Shown here in pieces: positions 11,219 through 21,374 of a stretch of 64,000 nt of DNA (positions are counted from its first letter, which is position 1; every line of letters starts with the position of its first letter). The DNA is taken from assembly GCF_000764305.2 (NCBI RefSeq), contig NW_025931296.1, positions 290,365-354,364 on the forward strand, written 5' to 3'. The notes under the pieces are model-generated. The model saw only the letters and a program-made list of their open reading frames with translations. It was not told the DNA's origin and did not search any database. The position numbers and the translations under genes are program-made. This stretch comes from Hyalella azteca. Lineage: Eukaryota > Arthropoda > Malacostraca > Amphipoda > Hyalellidae.

Positions 11219-11614
11219 AAGCCAGACATGCATGGTCAGCATTCTAATTACGCCATGAATATATAGATATATGTATATACTTCTTCTATGGTTGGCTAAA
11301 AACTAAGCTGATATATAAGTTGTCTTAGATTGTCATGAGCATTTTAAACAGTTTGGAACTGCTAAGAAAATTTCCCTACTTTTTAAATTAAAAAAAGAAT
11401 TTTAAATTTGAAATAGAATTTTATTTGCCGATTCATGATTAATAACTAATGTTAAAATAAACCAAATTTCATTGCAGGAAGAGGACATCAATCAGCAGGA
11501 AATAAACCTCATTCGAAGATTGCACCGATTGATAGGCTTGATGCACTTCCAGTCATAATTCTGTGAGAAGAACAAAGAAAACATGAAAGTGAAAGAACTT
11601 TAACGACTGCTGTT

Positions 11615-11915
11615 CGAGTGAACGTTCGTGTGAACGTTAGAGCTAACATTCGTGTGAACTTACGCGTGAACGTTCCCGTGAAATTACGAATGAACGTTCG
11701 AATGAACTTACGAGTGAACGTTCGCGTGAACTTACGCGTGAACTTACGCGTCAACGTTCGTGTGGACTAACGAGTGAACGTTCGCGTGAACGTTAGAGTA
11801 AACGTTTGTGTGAACGTTCGTATTAACTTACGAGTGAACGTTCGTGTGGACTAACGAGTAAACTTACGCATGAACGTTCGTGTGAACTTACGAGTGAACG
11901 TTAAAGTGAAAGTTG
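11615..11915. repeat. 12/24-bp minisatellite (gaacgttcgtgt / gaacttacgcgt)
   Basis: Around 24 twelve-base units that often alternate between an aacgttcg form and an aacttacg form, giving an approximate 24-bp period. Each aacgtt is itself a palindrome. A Thr/Arg/Phe-rich frame on the minus strand (11509-11754) follows from the period. Confidence 0.85.
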
Positions 11916-12011
11916 AGCGTCATTCAATGAAATAGCGGTTTCAGCGTTTATTAGGCAGTAGGCCTGTCGCCGATTCTAAACATCGCAGAACATTCACAAC
12001 TTGTTGCTGTC

Positions 12012-12312
12012 TCAAACTCACAACTCACTGTTACAATTTTGCTTTGCTCAACCGCCCGGCCTCCTCGCCGATTCTGACCAGAAACTGGCGCACAGAGCTG
12101 GGATCGAACCCGCACCTCTCTGCGCCAATCTTGGTACTCTGGGCCTAAACTTTCAAAAAAGTTAAGAGATCGTAAGTTCATCAGCCAATCATTGACGGCC
12201 TTTCAAGCAAAATCCACCAATCATAGACAAGATAATAGAGCGTAAGTACTTACGTTCGCTTAGCGAGTTTTGAAAGTATGGCCCCTGAACTTTAACCACT
12301 GGGCCACCCTGC
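12012..12312 (-). mobile_element. tRNA-derived SINE interrupted by a small inverted-repeat element
   Basis: On the minus strand the A box tggcccagtgg lies at about 12294-12304 and the B box ggttcgatccc at 12100-12110, followed by the same body as the copy at 6938-7060. Removing 12141-12284 restores the normal tRNA-like spacing between the boxes. The left edge is approximate. Transcription by RNA polymerase III is expected for an intact SINE; this copy is split. Confidence 0.8.
12141..12284. mobile_element. 144-bp MITE-like element inserted in the SINE
   Basis: The ends are inverted repeats: gggcctaaactttcaaaa at the left and, reverse-complemented from the right, gggccatactttcaaaac. Similarity extends about 36 bp inward to a shared cgtaagt. 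A ct dinucleotide flanks both sides and is single in the uninterrupted SINE copy at 7046-7047. It has no coding capacity, so it is a non-autonomous DNA element; the superfamily is not assignable by eye. Confidence 0.8.
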
Positions 12313-13655
12313 GACAGTTTGCCGTACACTTGCTGACGCTGCAGAGCAGGTTTACCACAAGCTATATATTTTTCAAAATAACTTTAATATTTTCCTAAAA
12401 TTTGTGTACATGTTTGTCTGTTGAAGCCTGGCGCCTCGACTTATAAAGGGGGCTGTTGGGGCGCGTATCTAGGATACAAAGAGGGTCGAGATATAACCAG
12501 GGTTTAAAGCAGAACCTTCGTTTTCAATTGTTTAAATTTGATATATTGAATGAAAAGTGATCGATGAGTTCATACCTGAAATCGATTTATAATTAATATA
12601 ATGAATGACCATTGTAAGTTATATTGAAAAAAATCTTCACGTGTTCTCTAAATTCCAAAAACAGAAGCTGAACGAGAGTTCAGTGATGAATATGAATTTA
12701 AACGTTACTTTATTTAAATAAAATAATTAGGAACAATACTTTTAGCTGGGCTTGAAAAGACGGGATTCGGGCCAGAAGGGATTTATATATGCACTAGGTA
12801 CAATGTATATCCGGTGTCTAGCTAAATAGGGGGGGGGAATATAATAGGAAAGCTTGAATACCTAGTTAAATTTTGCCAGCATTAGAATGAAAAATTCCGG
12901 CTGTTTATTTAATAATTGGAGCTTTTTCAGATTCCAGTTTGTACATGTGTATTTTATCGATGATTTTTAAATTATTCATTCAAATTAAGAAGAGAATATT
13001 CCTGTCCATTGAACGTTTAGATGACATTCAAGATAACTATGCCCGTTTGATGCAGGAATAGTATCGAAGTTACCGGTACACTTGAAGTAACTAAATATGG
13101 TATCTAGAATGCACAGCTTAAGCAAGCATTGGAATTAATATCTAGATAAATGATGATTGTTTAGAAATAAAAGATCTAGTTGAGAATATTTAGTTTTGCC
13201 ACTACTTTAGCTCTAGGATTACCTACAACTTACCAGTTACTAGAAGCTCATGACGGTAATTACCCGCTATTTAATTACTATGGTATTAATTCACAATAGT
13301 TGAAACATACAATCTCTCGTGACATAATCAATTAATTAATTAACCGTTTCATTGCATAATCAAATGAATTCTAATCCAGAAATATAGTCATTAGCATTAA
13401 TAAATCATATATTCAGTTAATCAATCTACTATAGAACTGGACTGATAAAAGAAAACTTCGATAATCTATTGGCAGGGTAAATAAGACCAATTAAATAGTC
13501 CAATACATAAAAAATGGTCGGCTATAAACATAGTCTGATTTTTTAATTCAATGATCAATTAATTAATCAACCAATTATCCAAAGAGACGTTCAAGAAGAA
13601 ATTATTGAGCGTCGCCAAGGAAGCGAATTTCTTATTTACATCTTGGATTTGGGGA
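12313..13655. other. AT-rich non-coding DNA
   Basis: No gene, RNA gene or clear repeat family recognised; several attaattaatt tracts occur at 13320-13580. Confidence 0.45.
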
Positions 13656-13659
13656 GCGG

Positions 13660-13950
13660 GGTAGGAATTCATCGGAATTCAATTCAGTGCGAATTCAACG
13701 GGACTAGGAACGGGAATTCACGGCGGAATAAGAATAGAAATTCACAGGGGAATGGGTGTGGGCGTTCACGGGTCACGGGGAATAGGAAGGGGAATTCGCG
13801 GGGGAATAAGAGTGGGAGTTCGCTGGGAATCGGAGTGGGAATTCACTGGAGAATACGAATGGGAATTGAAGGGGTAGTAGGAGTGGAAATTCACTGAGAA
13901 ATAAGAATGGGAATTCACGGGGTAATAGGAGTCGGAATTCATTGGTAAAT
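13660..13950. repeat. Degenerate ~24-bp repeat (gggaattcacgggggaatagg)
   Basis: About 12 diverged copies of a purine-rich unit with gaattc in most copies. Both strands are partly open because the period is close to a multiple of 3. Confidence 0.8.
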
Positions 13951-14059
13951 AAGAAGGGGAAAAGGAAATGAAGAATCCATGAGTTATATGGTAGAATTGC
14001 CATATTCATACAGATATGCCATATGTTGTGGAACATAAATACAATGTTTTGGATGACAT

Positions 14060-14176
14060 AATATTTGTAGCATGCCACAAAGTGTACACCATAAATAGTA
14101 TGCCACAATGTGCACACCATAAATAGCATGCCACAAAATTCACGCCATAAATGGCATGCCACTAATTATGCACCAT
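14060..14176. repeat. 28-bp tandem repeat (tgccacaatgtgcacaccataaatagca)
   Basis: Four copies with substitutions. A minus-strand ORF (13773-14162) runs through this array and the previous one and is not considered a gene. Confidence 0.85.
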
Positions 14177-14574
14177 AAATAGGAATGAGAAAGTAATATC
14201 TAATTCGAAGTAATGATAATCCAAATACAGATATAATGGGAAGTGACCCATATTCTTACAATATAATGGGTAAACTAAATAATTAGGTTAGAGAGTAGGC
14301 GTAATATTGAGGACTGGTATCATAGGAAATTATTACAAATTAGTGACATATAGAAGAAACGAAGGTATTCGTAGGCATCGACAGTATTTATTTCTTATTG
14401 ATAATAAGTAGACAAGTTCCGTACAGTAAAGGTTAATGTAACAAGAGTACAATGCAGCGACACTGCATATCACATATAATGGTAATGTTGGAGCCAGGGC
14501 GAAGTTGAGGGTATTGTAGAGACAGAAATGGCTGGTGGAAATGTCCCTTGCCGGTAGAAATTTGTATTTCATTG

Positions 14575-14870
14575 TAGAAATTGGTTTTCTCAGTAGGAGC
14601 CTGCTTTTATAGTAGAAATCTCCCTTTCAAGAAAAAATCTTCCTGTTAAGTAGAAATCTTCATGTCAATTAGAAATCTTCCTGTCAAGTAGAAATATTCA
14701 TGTCAATTAGAAATCTCAAAACCAGTAGAAACATGCCCTCCCTAGTAGATATTTCCTGTTTCAATATAATCCTGCTCTTAGAGTAGAAATCTGCCTCTCA
14801 TGTAGAAGTCTACTCTTCAAGTAGATCTGCCTTTTAAGATGCCCTTCCAGTAGAAATGCAGAAATGAACT
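14575..14870. repeat. Degenerate ~19-22-bp repeat (gtagaaatcttcctgtcaa)
   Basis: About 13 diverged units sharing agtagaaat followed by a pyrimidine-rich half. Decayed tandem array. Confidence 0.7.
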
Positions 14871-15605
14871 TTCCATGCAATGGAAATTATTGTTTCTTAC
14901 AGGAGCTGCAGTCTCGGTAATGCTTAACTTATATAGAGATGCAAAACTGTGGGTTAGCTTACACTAAATATTCTTTACAAACGGTTAATCATAAGGAACA
15001 TCAAAAGAGGTTAACCCTGAAGTGGCTGAACGTAATGTCTTGTATTCATGTTTTGTTTGATCAAGTAGGTTCAAGTGGTATTCAGTGCCTGGGGAAATGG
15101 GTTGGGAAATGTGTTGCTGCAGAATGTAATAAGTTGAAAATGGAACCGCGTTGTTTACGGAAGAAATGGATAAAATTACCCCAAAGGCATACAATTACCT
15201 CAAATGGATATAATTATCCCAAACTTCATGTCCGTGAGACGCTCACTGAAAAGTAAATATTAGCTTTAACTTACATAGTCAGCCAAGCCCAGATGGAACT
15301 TTAACTTGTATAACCAATTATGCTGCTACAGTTTAACAAATTTAGCTTTAAGACTTCTAATAACTGTGAATTATTATATCTATAAAAATAAATTAATGAG
15401 ATGTGATTAATTTCTTCAGCTTTGATCTTTCCTCCCCGAGTGTAGGGTGGTCAAGACTGTGGGACTTTCAGCCTCGAAGGGAATAGCGGCCATATATGTT
15501 GCCTCTATTTTAGGATGCAAGTTCTTGTTGTGGATGCTTTACTGTCCCCCGAAAATACGGCTGTATAGTTCTCTGTGTATGAAGAATTTGGTCAACAGGT
15601 GCTAA
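14871..15605. other. Unassigned sequence with a 105-codon ORF (14939-15256, +)
   Basis: An uninterrupted 105-codon frame with several Cys residues in its middle is present on the plus strand. I recognise no family, no splice context and no neighbouring coding sequence, so it is kept only as an unassigned ORF. Confidence 0.25.
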
Positions 15606-15611
15606 GGTCAA

Positions 15612-15800
15612 GGTTAGACAGTTACCTTGGTATGAATATTATCATGTATGTGTGTGAAGTGAGAAGGAGGGTAACTGGTGATGATGAAAAGGTTAGACGG
15701 GACCATGATATGAATATTACCATTTAGGCGTGTGAAGTGAGAAAAGGTTAACAGATGTTGAGATTAAGGTTAGACAGGTACCTTAGTATGATTATTATTA
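15612..15800. repeat. ~78-bp tandem repeat, about 2.4 copies
   Basis: The unit starts aaggttagacaggtacctt and includes tatgaatatta and gtgtgaagtgagaa. It is repeated at about 15690 and partly at about 15768. Confidence 0.8.
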
Positions 15801-16135
15801 ATACATAAAAAGACATGTATTAGTTTAGAAGTTAACAATTGTTAAGGGTCGTTACCTGACACATATTTTAGGTCTAAGAAGGCTTAGGAGTTTATTAAGA
15901 AACCATTGAGTTGTTCATAATTTTATCATGAAAATTAACATGTAATTTTACCTTCATAAAAAACTCATTTGCAGAACCAAATCAAAAATGGTACGAGTTT
16001 CTAAAATAAAAATAATTTTTCCATAATAGGTTGAACTATTTGATGTAGCAAATGTTCGATATATATCTCAATTAAACCATATATAAGAATGCAATTTTGA
16101 ATATACTACTCGATTGTATGGGACTAGGAACAAAA
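15801..16135. other. AT-rich sequence 3' of DDR exon 9
   Basis: On the minus strand one aataaa hexamer falls near 15891-15896, about 240 bp past the exon 9 stop. A single hexamer in AT-rich DNA is weak evidence for polyadenylation. No further exon is seen. Confidence 0.35.
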
Positions 16136-17737
16136 CTAGAAGAAATGCAGACTTATTTCCCCATCTGATGGGGATCCTTCCCCCGTAGATTTTGGTGGTG
16201 GGGATGACGATGGAAGTGGAGGTTGGGGAATGAACCTCGGGGGAAGTGGGGGAGGTGGATCAGTCCTGTGGGTGTTGGTGGAGTTTGTCGAGGATGTTGT
16301 CGTTGGGGCGGTGTAGATAACGTTGGAGTCCATAACGCTTGGTATCGTCGCCGGCGTTGAATACCCGAAGAATTCATCGGAATTTTCGATTGTTGAATGT
16401 TCCCCACGCGAGGTCGAGTAATTCGGAGGTGGAAAATGCGTAGAGTGGGAAAAGCTCGAGTTGGATTGGGGGAAACTGCCGCCACAAAATCCCTGGTTAT
16501 TGGGAGAGTAGTTATGCGATGCGAAACTCGAAGGAGGTTTGATGAAATATGGTCCTACAGTTGGTGATTCGTTGCTGCTGAGGGTGGAAGAGTCGGTGCT
16601 CATGGTGCTGCTGCTGTGTCTGTTAGTGCTGCTGGTGGTGCTATTACTGCTGTTCCTGTTGTTACCACTGCTGCTGTTCCTGCTCGCACCACTGTTCTTC
16701 CTGTTATTACTGGTCCTGTTAGCAGTTCGACCAGCACCAACGTTACTGATTGTGTGTGAGTTATAATCGGGGTAGTTACTGCGGCTGCTACCGTTACTGT
16801 TACCGTTAGTATTGACACTGTTGTCACGGAATGAGCTGACAATGTTGTCACTGCTCTTGTTGCACTTGCCGTTGAAAGGCGTGATGGTGTTGCTTGTGTT
16901 GTTGTATGCTACGATGCTGTTGATACTCTTGCTGTTGTTGACAAGCGTATTACTGCGAAGATTATTCCTCGTATGCATGTTGTTGGTGCCTCTGTTTGTG
17001 CTATTTGTGTTGTTGATGTTGTTTGTGCTTCTACAAGACAGTATCATGTTGTTGGAGCTGCATATGTTGTTGCTGCTTCGGCTGCTCAGTTTCGCCGATG
17101 ACCGCCCGTTGGCAACACCGTCTGTCATTTTGGACAACATTTCAACCTCGGAAGTTCCTCCGATTTTCAATTCCCCCCACGAGCGTGAGGGGACAAGGGG
17201 AAGTCTTGGATCATCCCCCAAGAGGATAACTCCAGAGTGGCTGCTACCGACCATTGTTTCCTCCCCAACCATTCCCCCAGCCCCACCGCTGGATGACGCG
17301 CCCCCTTGTGCACCGAATGAAGCCCTATCGAGCCCCAAAGAGGAAGAACTAAGCGCTGATTTCTCCACCAAGAACCCCAAGTCGATGGTGTTGCTGCTTG
17401 GCTTGCCGAAAATGCGTGGGGAAGATGAGGAATTCTTCCTTCTTCTTTTCCCCAACCACACAACCCCGGTGCCCACTACCAGGAGGGTCAAGCCCACCCC
17501 AAAGCCCACCACGACGCCCACGTACACGTGGTGGGCGGCGGTGGGCGATATGCGGGCGACGGTGGACGACGGGGAGCCCGTGGACGACGGGGCGTCAGAA
17601 TCGGGCGCGGGGTGGCGGTGACTGGCGGGGTCCAGCGGCTGCCAAATGTCGTCCAGCGAACACGAACATGGCTCTGCAGGACAAACATGAGGTGAGTGGC
17701 GGGGATATGGCTGGCAGACATGGAAAAGAACATGGCT
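16136..17737 (-). CDS. Ddr: Discoidin domain receptor-like, exon 9: end of DS-like domain, stalk, TM, juxtamembrane tail
   Basis: A 533-codon open stretch at the C-terminal side of the recognised receptor. Its start resembles the end of the DDR DS-like domain: PCSCSLDDIWQ matches the Cys...Asp-x-Trp segment of vertebrate DDRs. A Ser/Pro-rich stalk follows, then one membrane span (VYVGVVVGFGVGLTLLVV) and a basic stop-transfer GKRRRK. About 430 cytoplasmic residues come next, very rich in Asn, Ser and Thr, encoded by AAC/AGC-type triplets, with PPPPLPPR (SH3-ligand-like) near the end and a stop at 16136-16138. DDRs have a long juxtamembrane region before the kinase, which this fits. Two acceptors end tgcag|agccatgttc: 17737 is in phase 0 and fits exon 8, while 17673 is in phase 1. 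The exon may instead splice onward to a kinase exon from a weak GT near 16150 rather than end at the stop. The membrane topology is clear; the family assignment rests on the upstream exons. Confidence 0.75.
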   Translation of the reverse strand, partial: SHVLFHVCQPYPRHSPHVCPAEPCSCSLDDIWQPLDPASHRHPAPDSDAPSSTGSPSSTVARISPTAAHHVYVGVVVGFGVGLTLLVVGTGVVWLGKRRRKNSSSSPRIFGKPSSNTIDLGFLVEKSALSSSSLGLDRASFGAQGGASSSGGAGGMVGEETMVGSSHSGVILLGDDPRLPLVPSRSWGELKIGGTSEVEMLSKMTDGVANGRSSAKLSSRSSNNICSSNNMILSCRSTNNINNTNSTNRGTNNMHTRNNLRSNTLVNNSKSINSIVAYNNTSNTITPFNGKCNKSSDNIVSSFRDNSVNTNGNSNGSSRSNYPDYNSHTISNVGAGRTANRTSNNRKNSGASRNSSSGNNRNSSNSTTSSTNRHSSSTMSTDSSTLSSNESPTVGPYFIKPPSSFASHNYSPNNQGFCGGSFPQSNSSFSHSTHFPPPNYSTSRGEHSTIENSDEFFGYSTPATIPSVMDSNVIYTAPTTTSSTNSTNTHRTDPPPPLPPRFIPQPPLPSSSPPPKSTGEGSPSDGEISLHFF

Positions 17738-17747
17738 CTGCAATAGA
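17666..17747 (-). repeat. Duplicated acceptor segment of DDR exon 9
   Basis: The minus-strand string tgcagagccatgttc occurs twice, 64 bp apart, so two AG acceptors with the same exon-side sequence compete. As 64 is not a multiple of 3, they start the exon in different phases. Confidence 0.75.
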
Positions 17748-17811
17748 CATGACCTGCAGAGAAACCTGACTGTCATGCACCAAACTGAAAGTAGACCCCT
17801 GGCCCCACTGT

Positions 17812-18030
17812 CACTGTGGACCAGACTGTCAATCTGGACCAGACTGTCAATCTGGACCAGACTGTCACTCTGGACCTGACTGTCACTCTGGACCTGACTG
17901 TCACTCTGGACCAAGAGGGTAACGTGGTAGAGGGTAACGTGGTAGAGGGTAACTTGGTAGAGGGTAACGTGGTAGAGGGTAACGTGGTAGAGGGTAACGT
18001 TGTAGAGGGTAACGTGGTAGAGTTCTAGTA
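17812..18030. repeat. Two adjacent minisatellites: 18-bp (tctggaccagactgtcaa) and 15-bp (gtaacgtggtagagg)
   Basis: About five copies of the 18-mer (17812-17912) are followed directly by eight copies of the 15-mer (17913-18025). They lie just 5' of exon 9 on the coding strand and account for the artefactual N-terminus of the longest minus-strand frame here. Confidence 0.9.
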
Positions 18031-18199
18031 TATTTCTATTGACCTATGAAATAATATTCATACCATTTATCTCTTTGTTAGCAGTTATTGCGGCAAAGCT
18101 AGCTAGTATTTATGATCATTAAATTATAATATTTTCGATATAATTCCATAAGTCTATTGGTGTGGAATAAGCATGTCCATTTAATTTCTGTTCACATAA

Positions 18200-18470
18200 A
18201 TCCCAACAGTTTTTTTTCAGTAGTTGAAATAATGTGAATCAAATTTCTTTCGGCGCTGGTTCACAGCCGATTTTTCTCCTGGCATGTTTTCCCTGTAATT
18301 TATCCAACTAATAACACATTAATAAAAAATCCTCGAATGATCCCAACTGATTTTTTTCAGTGATTGAAATAATGTGAATAAATTTTTTTGGTGCTTTCTT
18401 GTTCATAGCCGATTTTTCTGCTGGCATATTTCCCTGTAATTTATCCAACTAATAAAAAAGTACTCGAAAA
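18200..18470. repeat. ~140-bp tandem duplication
   Basis: The block from 18202 (cccaacagtttttttt...) is repeated from 18342 with about 85-90% visual identity. Shared landmarks are gttgaaataatgtgaat, agccgatttttct and ccctgtaatttatccaacta. Confidence 0.85.
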
Positions 18471-19663
18471 ATTTAATGAATGAAAGTTTAACTTTCTGTC
18501 CACGAAACCTAAAAGATTTTTCACTGAAGTTCATAATTTCTGTCTGGATTTTTTGCGTTGGTCTTCAGCCCGTTTGCAGCGAGCGGCTCATGAGACAGCG
18601 GCTGCGTCTATTAGGCTCGTTCTTCCCTCGTTAGGCCTTTTATGCATGAGTCATCCTTCAATTACTGCTAACGTCGTCCACTACAACTAATTAACTCATC
18701 ACCTAAACTAATTACGTCACCCGGCCTCGTATTACTATCACAAATTGCTGTTCTTCGAATATATCACTTCTGTGATAAAAAATTCTTTAGTCACATCTAA
18801 AATATTTATCGGTCAGAAAAATGATTTATGAATCACCCGAGTATATTAGTCGAATTTAAAGTACTTTAAGCAGCGGTGAAATATTTCAGACACCGCGAAA
18901 ATATTTTATCGTCACTAAAACTATGTATGTCGCTCCTAAAACATTTAATTGATGATAAAATATTGTAAAAGGGATAAAAAGCTGAGATTGTCCTCGAAAA
19001 TTTTTAGTCATTCCCAAAATAATTTTGTCACTACAAAAGCTTAATAACCTCAAATTACTTTAATCACTAACAAAATATTTTTTTTTTCACTTCAACAAAA
19101 TTTTAATCTCCGCCAAAATATAACCGATAAATCATAGATTAAAAACGAATTCGTTGAGCTTACAAAACTGAACTGGCATTGGAAGATGAATCAATAATCT
19201 TTCCGTAACAAGAAAAACGCTGTCAATTTCATATACAGATTAGCTCTAAATTGATCATTTGCAGAAAAAAAGTTGACTTTGTTTCAAACCTTGTAAAAAA
19301 GTCAACTTTTTTTACTTACTGCATTACTTTTCGAAATTCATGTACCTACGGATCACAGTGAAAATTAAAAGATGATATTCATTATTTCATTTTTCTCGGC
19401 AAACAAAAACATTACTTGAACAACACGAATTGAAACAATGATTTTCTCCTGTAGTGGCTCATTTTTTTATCATGAAGCCTCAACAAAATTTAGGTTATTA
19501 AACGCTTTCGATGCAGCCCCTCTCTACTTCCAAATTTTTTTTTTCTCAATCTCTATTTATAACAAAAACTTTTCAGACCCAAACAAAAATGTGTGCTAGA
19601 AGACAAGTTATAAGCAATAGTCGAATCATTTGATCGTAAGAAATATGAGAGTTTAGGCCGTAC
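18471..19663. other. AT-rich intron sequence
   Basis: Intron between DDR exons 8 and 9. Degenerate short repeats around gtcac.aaaatattta (18780-19130) are seen. A GC-richer patch at 18560-18660 was checked for an exon and rejected. Confidence 0.5.
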
Positions 19664-19756
19664 CTGCTGGTCGTAAGTTACGACGTCAGTTACGCTCAAG
19701 TCGTGTCGCGTATATGCGTTGGAACCGAAGCTTACGGTGGCATTCAGCAACGACGT
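19664..19756 (-). CDS. Ddr: Candidate DDR exon 8 (DS-like domain)
   Basis: A 31-codon block bounded by a good acceptor (tattctcag) and a good donor (cagcag|gtacgg), phase 0 at both ends. The peptide includes LLNATVSFGSNAYTRHDL. It can be aligned loosely with the part of the DDR DS-like domain after the R-x-F-x-x-M motif, but similarity is weak. Its phase 0 start does not match the phase 2 end of the short form of exon 7. That leaves three options: a small exon is missing between them, exon 7 runs on to a second donor at 20338 (phase 0), or an internal acceptor at 19730 (phase 2) is used. Confidence 0.5.
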
Positions 19757-19784
19757 CTGAGAATACGAGAGAAAAACATGATTA

Positions 19785-19972
19785 TGAACATGATTAGAAA
19801 CCATGATTAAACATGATTAGAAACCATGATTAAACATGATTAGAAACCATGATTAAACATGATTAGAAACCATGATTAAACATGATTAAAAACAATGATT
19901 AAACATGATTAAAAACCATGATTAAACATGATTAAAAACCATGATTAAACATGATTAAAACCATGATCATAC
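19785..19972. repeat. 23-bp minisatellite (catgattagaaaccatgattaaa)
   Basis: About eight copies, starting about 30 bp upstream of the acceptor of DDR exon 8 on the coding strand. The later copies change to attaaaaacc. Confidence 0.9.
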
Positions 19973-20261
19973 TTAAAACCCAGAGTTTTTGGTTTGAAAC
20001 TCGCAAATAATTGTGAAAATTCGTATCGAAATCGACAATAAGGCCGGGTGGTTAAAAAAATCAGCCAGTGGCCATAATGACATGAACACTGCTGACACCA
20101 CTATATTATATTGTTATAAACATTAGAAGATAATGAATAATATTTTATCATAAATATTATATTTTCACATATATGTAAGTGTTATTGAATTGTTATGCTA
20201 ATCAAAAAAGTATTTACGTCGCATCATTATTGTTCCGATGCCCGTAATTCAAACCACTATA

Positions 20262-20372
20262 CTGTACCAGGGGGCTGGGGTGTAGGGGGGTCAGGTACTG
20301 TACCAGGGGGCTAGTGTAGGGGGGTCAGGTACTGTACCTGGGGGCTGGGGTGTAGGGGGGTTAGGTACAGGT
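20262..20372. repeat. ~35-bp G-rich minisatellite at the donor of DDR exon 7
   Basis: Three copies of a unit ggtactgtaccagggggctg plus gggtgtaggggggtca. On the coding (minus) strand the array starts inside the 5' splice site of exon 7 (gcgat|gtacct), and each unit regenerates a cag|gtac donor-like site. Confidence 0.85.
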
Positions 20373-20374
20373 AC

Positions 20375-20459
20375 ATCGCTCTGAAGGCTCGCATCTGCCA
20401 GAAGGTGAAGTTGACGTGAAGAGCTGAGCGCGAGCTGATCACTTCGCCCTCGCAGTGCG
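20375..20459 (-). CDS. Ddr: Discoidin domain receptor-like, exon 7 (DS-like domain)
   Basis: Acceptor ttgcccag at 20460-20461; donor gcgat|gtacct at 20374-20373. Entering in phase 1, it reads HCEGEVISSRS, then LHVNFTFWQMRAFRAM. The last part is a good match to the F-E-F-D-x-x-R-x-F-x-x-M strand of the DDR DS-like domain. A second in-frame donor (cag|gtacag, 20338) lies inside the abutting minisatellite and would add 12 codons. Against vertebrate DDRs about 15 residues (the G-x-D-x-V-G-W region) appear to be missing upstream, so an exon may be hidden or lost in the array at 20500-21140. Confidence 0.78.
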
Positions 20460-20494
20460 CTGGGCAAACGGAAAATGGTTAACGAGGCTAAAAA

Positions 20495-21145
20495 TTTCTT
20501 TTATTTCCACAACCTATTTCATTTATTTCCATATCTATTTCATTTATCTACTGTTCTACGCAACCAATTTCCGTCATTTATTCCACAACCTATTTACTTT
20601 TATTCTAAAACTCATTACCTTTATTTCTCCAACCCATTTCCTTCATTTCGCAACCTATTTCCTTTATTTTCACAACCTATTTTTTTTTGTTTCCACAACC
20701 AGTTTCCTTTATTTCCACAACCTATTTACCTTATTTCCACAACCTATTCCTCCATTTCCACAACCTCTTTCCTTTATTCTCACAATCTATTTCCATTATC
20801 CACACGACCTATTTCATTTATTCCCACAACCTATTTTATTTATTTCCACAACCTATTTCCTTTATTTCCACCACCTATTTCCTTTATTTCCAACCTATTT
20901 CCTCCATTTCCACAACCTATTTCCTTTATGTTCACAACCTATTTCATATTTTTCACTTATTTCCACAGCCTATTTATTTTATTTCCCCAACCTATTTCCT
21001 TTATTTTCCCAACCTATTTCCTTTATTTCCCCAACTTATTTTCTTTATTTCCCCAACCTATTTCCTTTATTTCCCCAACTATTTCCTTTATTTCCCCAAC
21101 TATTTCCTATATTTCCCCAACTATTTCCTTTATTTCCCCAACCCA
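20495..21145. repeat. 22-bp minisatellite (cctttatttccacaacctattt)
   Basis: About 29 diverged copies filling the whole intron between DDR exons 6 and 7. All plus-strand frames are open and Phe/Pro-rich because the array lacks stop-forming combinations; these are not genes. The array begins directly at the donor of exon 6 on the coding strand. Confidence 0.92.
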
Positions 21146-21146
21146 C

Positions 21147-21311
21147 CATCAGAAGTTATATTGTCTTTCAGTTCCCGGGCATCCCCGAGACCTGGGGAGG
21201 CGCTGGGCACGATGGAGTCATAGAGGGCTCCTTCCCCAACCCCGTAGGTCGTGGGGAGCGGGTATGGGGAGGATAGGGAGGCCTTCTCCATGGAGTAAGC
21301 CTTGACTCCAT
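21147..21311 (-). CDS. Ddr: Discoidin domain receptor-like, exon 6 (DS-like domain start)
   Basis: Acceptor ccccgccag; the exon starts at 21311 in phase 1, exactly completing the Gly/Asp codon left by exon 5, to give DGVKAYSMEK. This matches the D-G-L-x-S-Y segment that follows the discoidin domain in DDRs. It continues through GALYDS and PGLGDARELKD, comparable to the Y-D-G...G-L-G-Q-L-x-D-G region, with one possible N-glycosylation site (NIT). Two donors fit: gatg|gtgggt after 21147, or ccag|gtctcg after 21192. Both keep phase 1 for exon 7. Confidence 0.82.
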
Positions 21312-21374
21312 CTGGCGGGGAGATGACGTGTGGTCAGAAATCGGGGATATCTGGGGAATATATAAAGTGGATGT

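Noticed and set aside
14939..15256. 105-codon ORF as a gene
   Set aside because: No family resemblance, no splice or expression evidence; retained only as unassigned sequence.
16539..17769. Plus-strand Leu-rich ORFs opposite DDR exon 9
   Set aside because: Antisense shadows of the Asn/Ser triplet-rich exon; the minus strand has the membrane span, stalk and splice context.
18560..18660. Possible missing DDR exon (minus-strand peptide TQPLSHEPLAANG resembling the V-P-L-x-H-R segment)
   Set aside because: No donor follows in a suitable place and similarity is only a few residues.
20455..21305. Three plus-strand Phe/Pro-rich ORFs of 178-276 codons
   Set aside because: They lie on the 22-bp array and on the antisense of DDR exon 6; low-complexity translation only.
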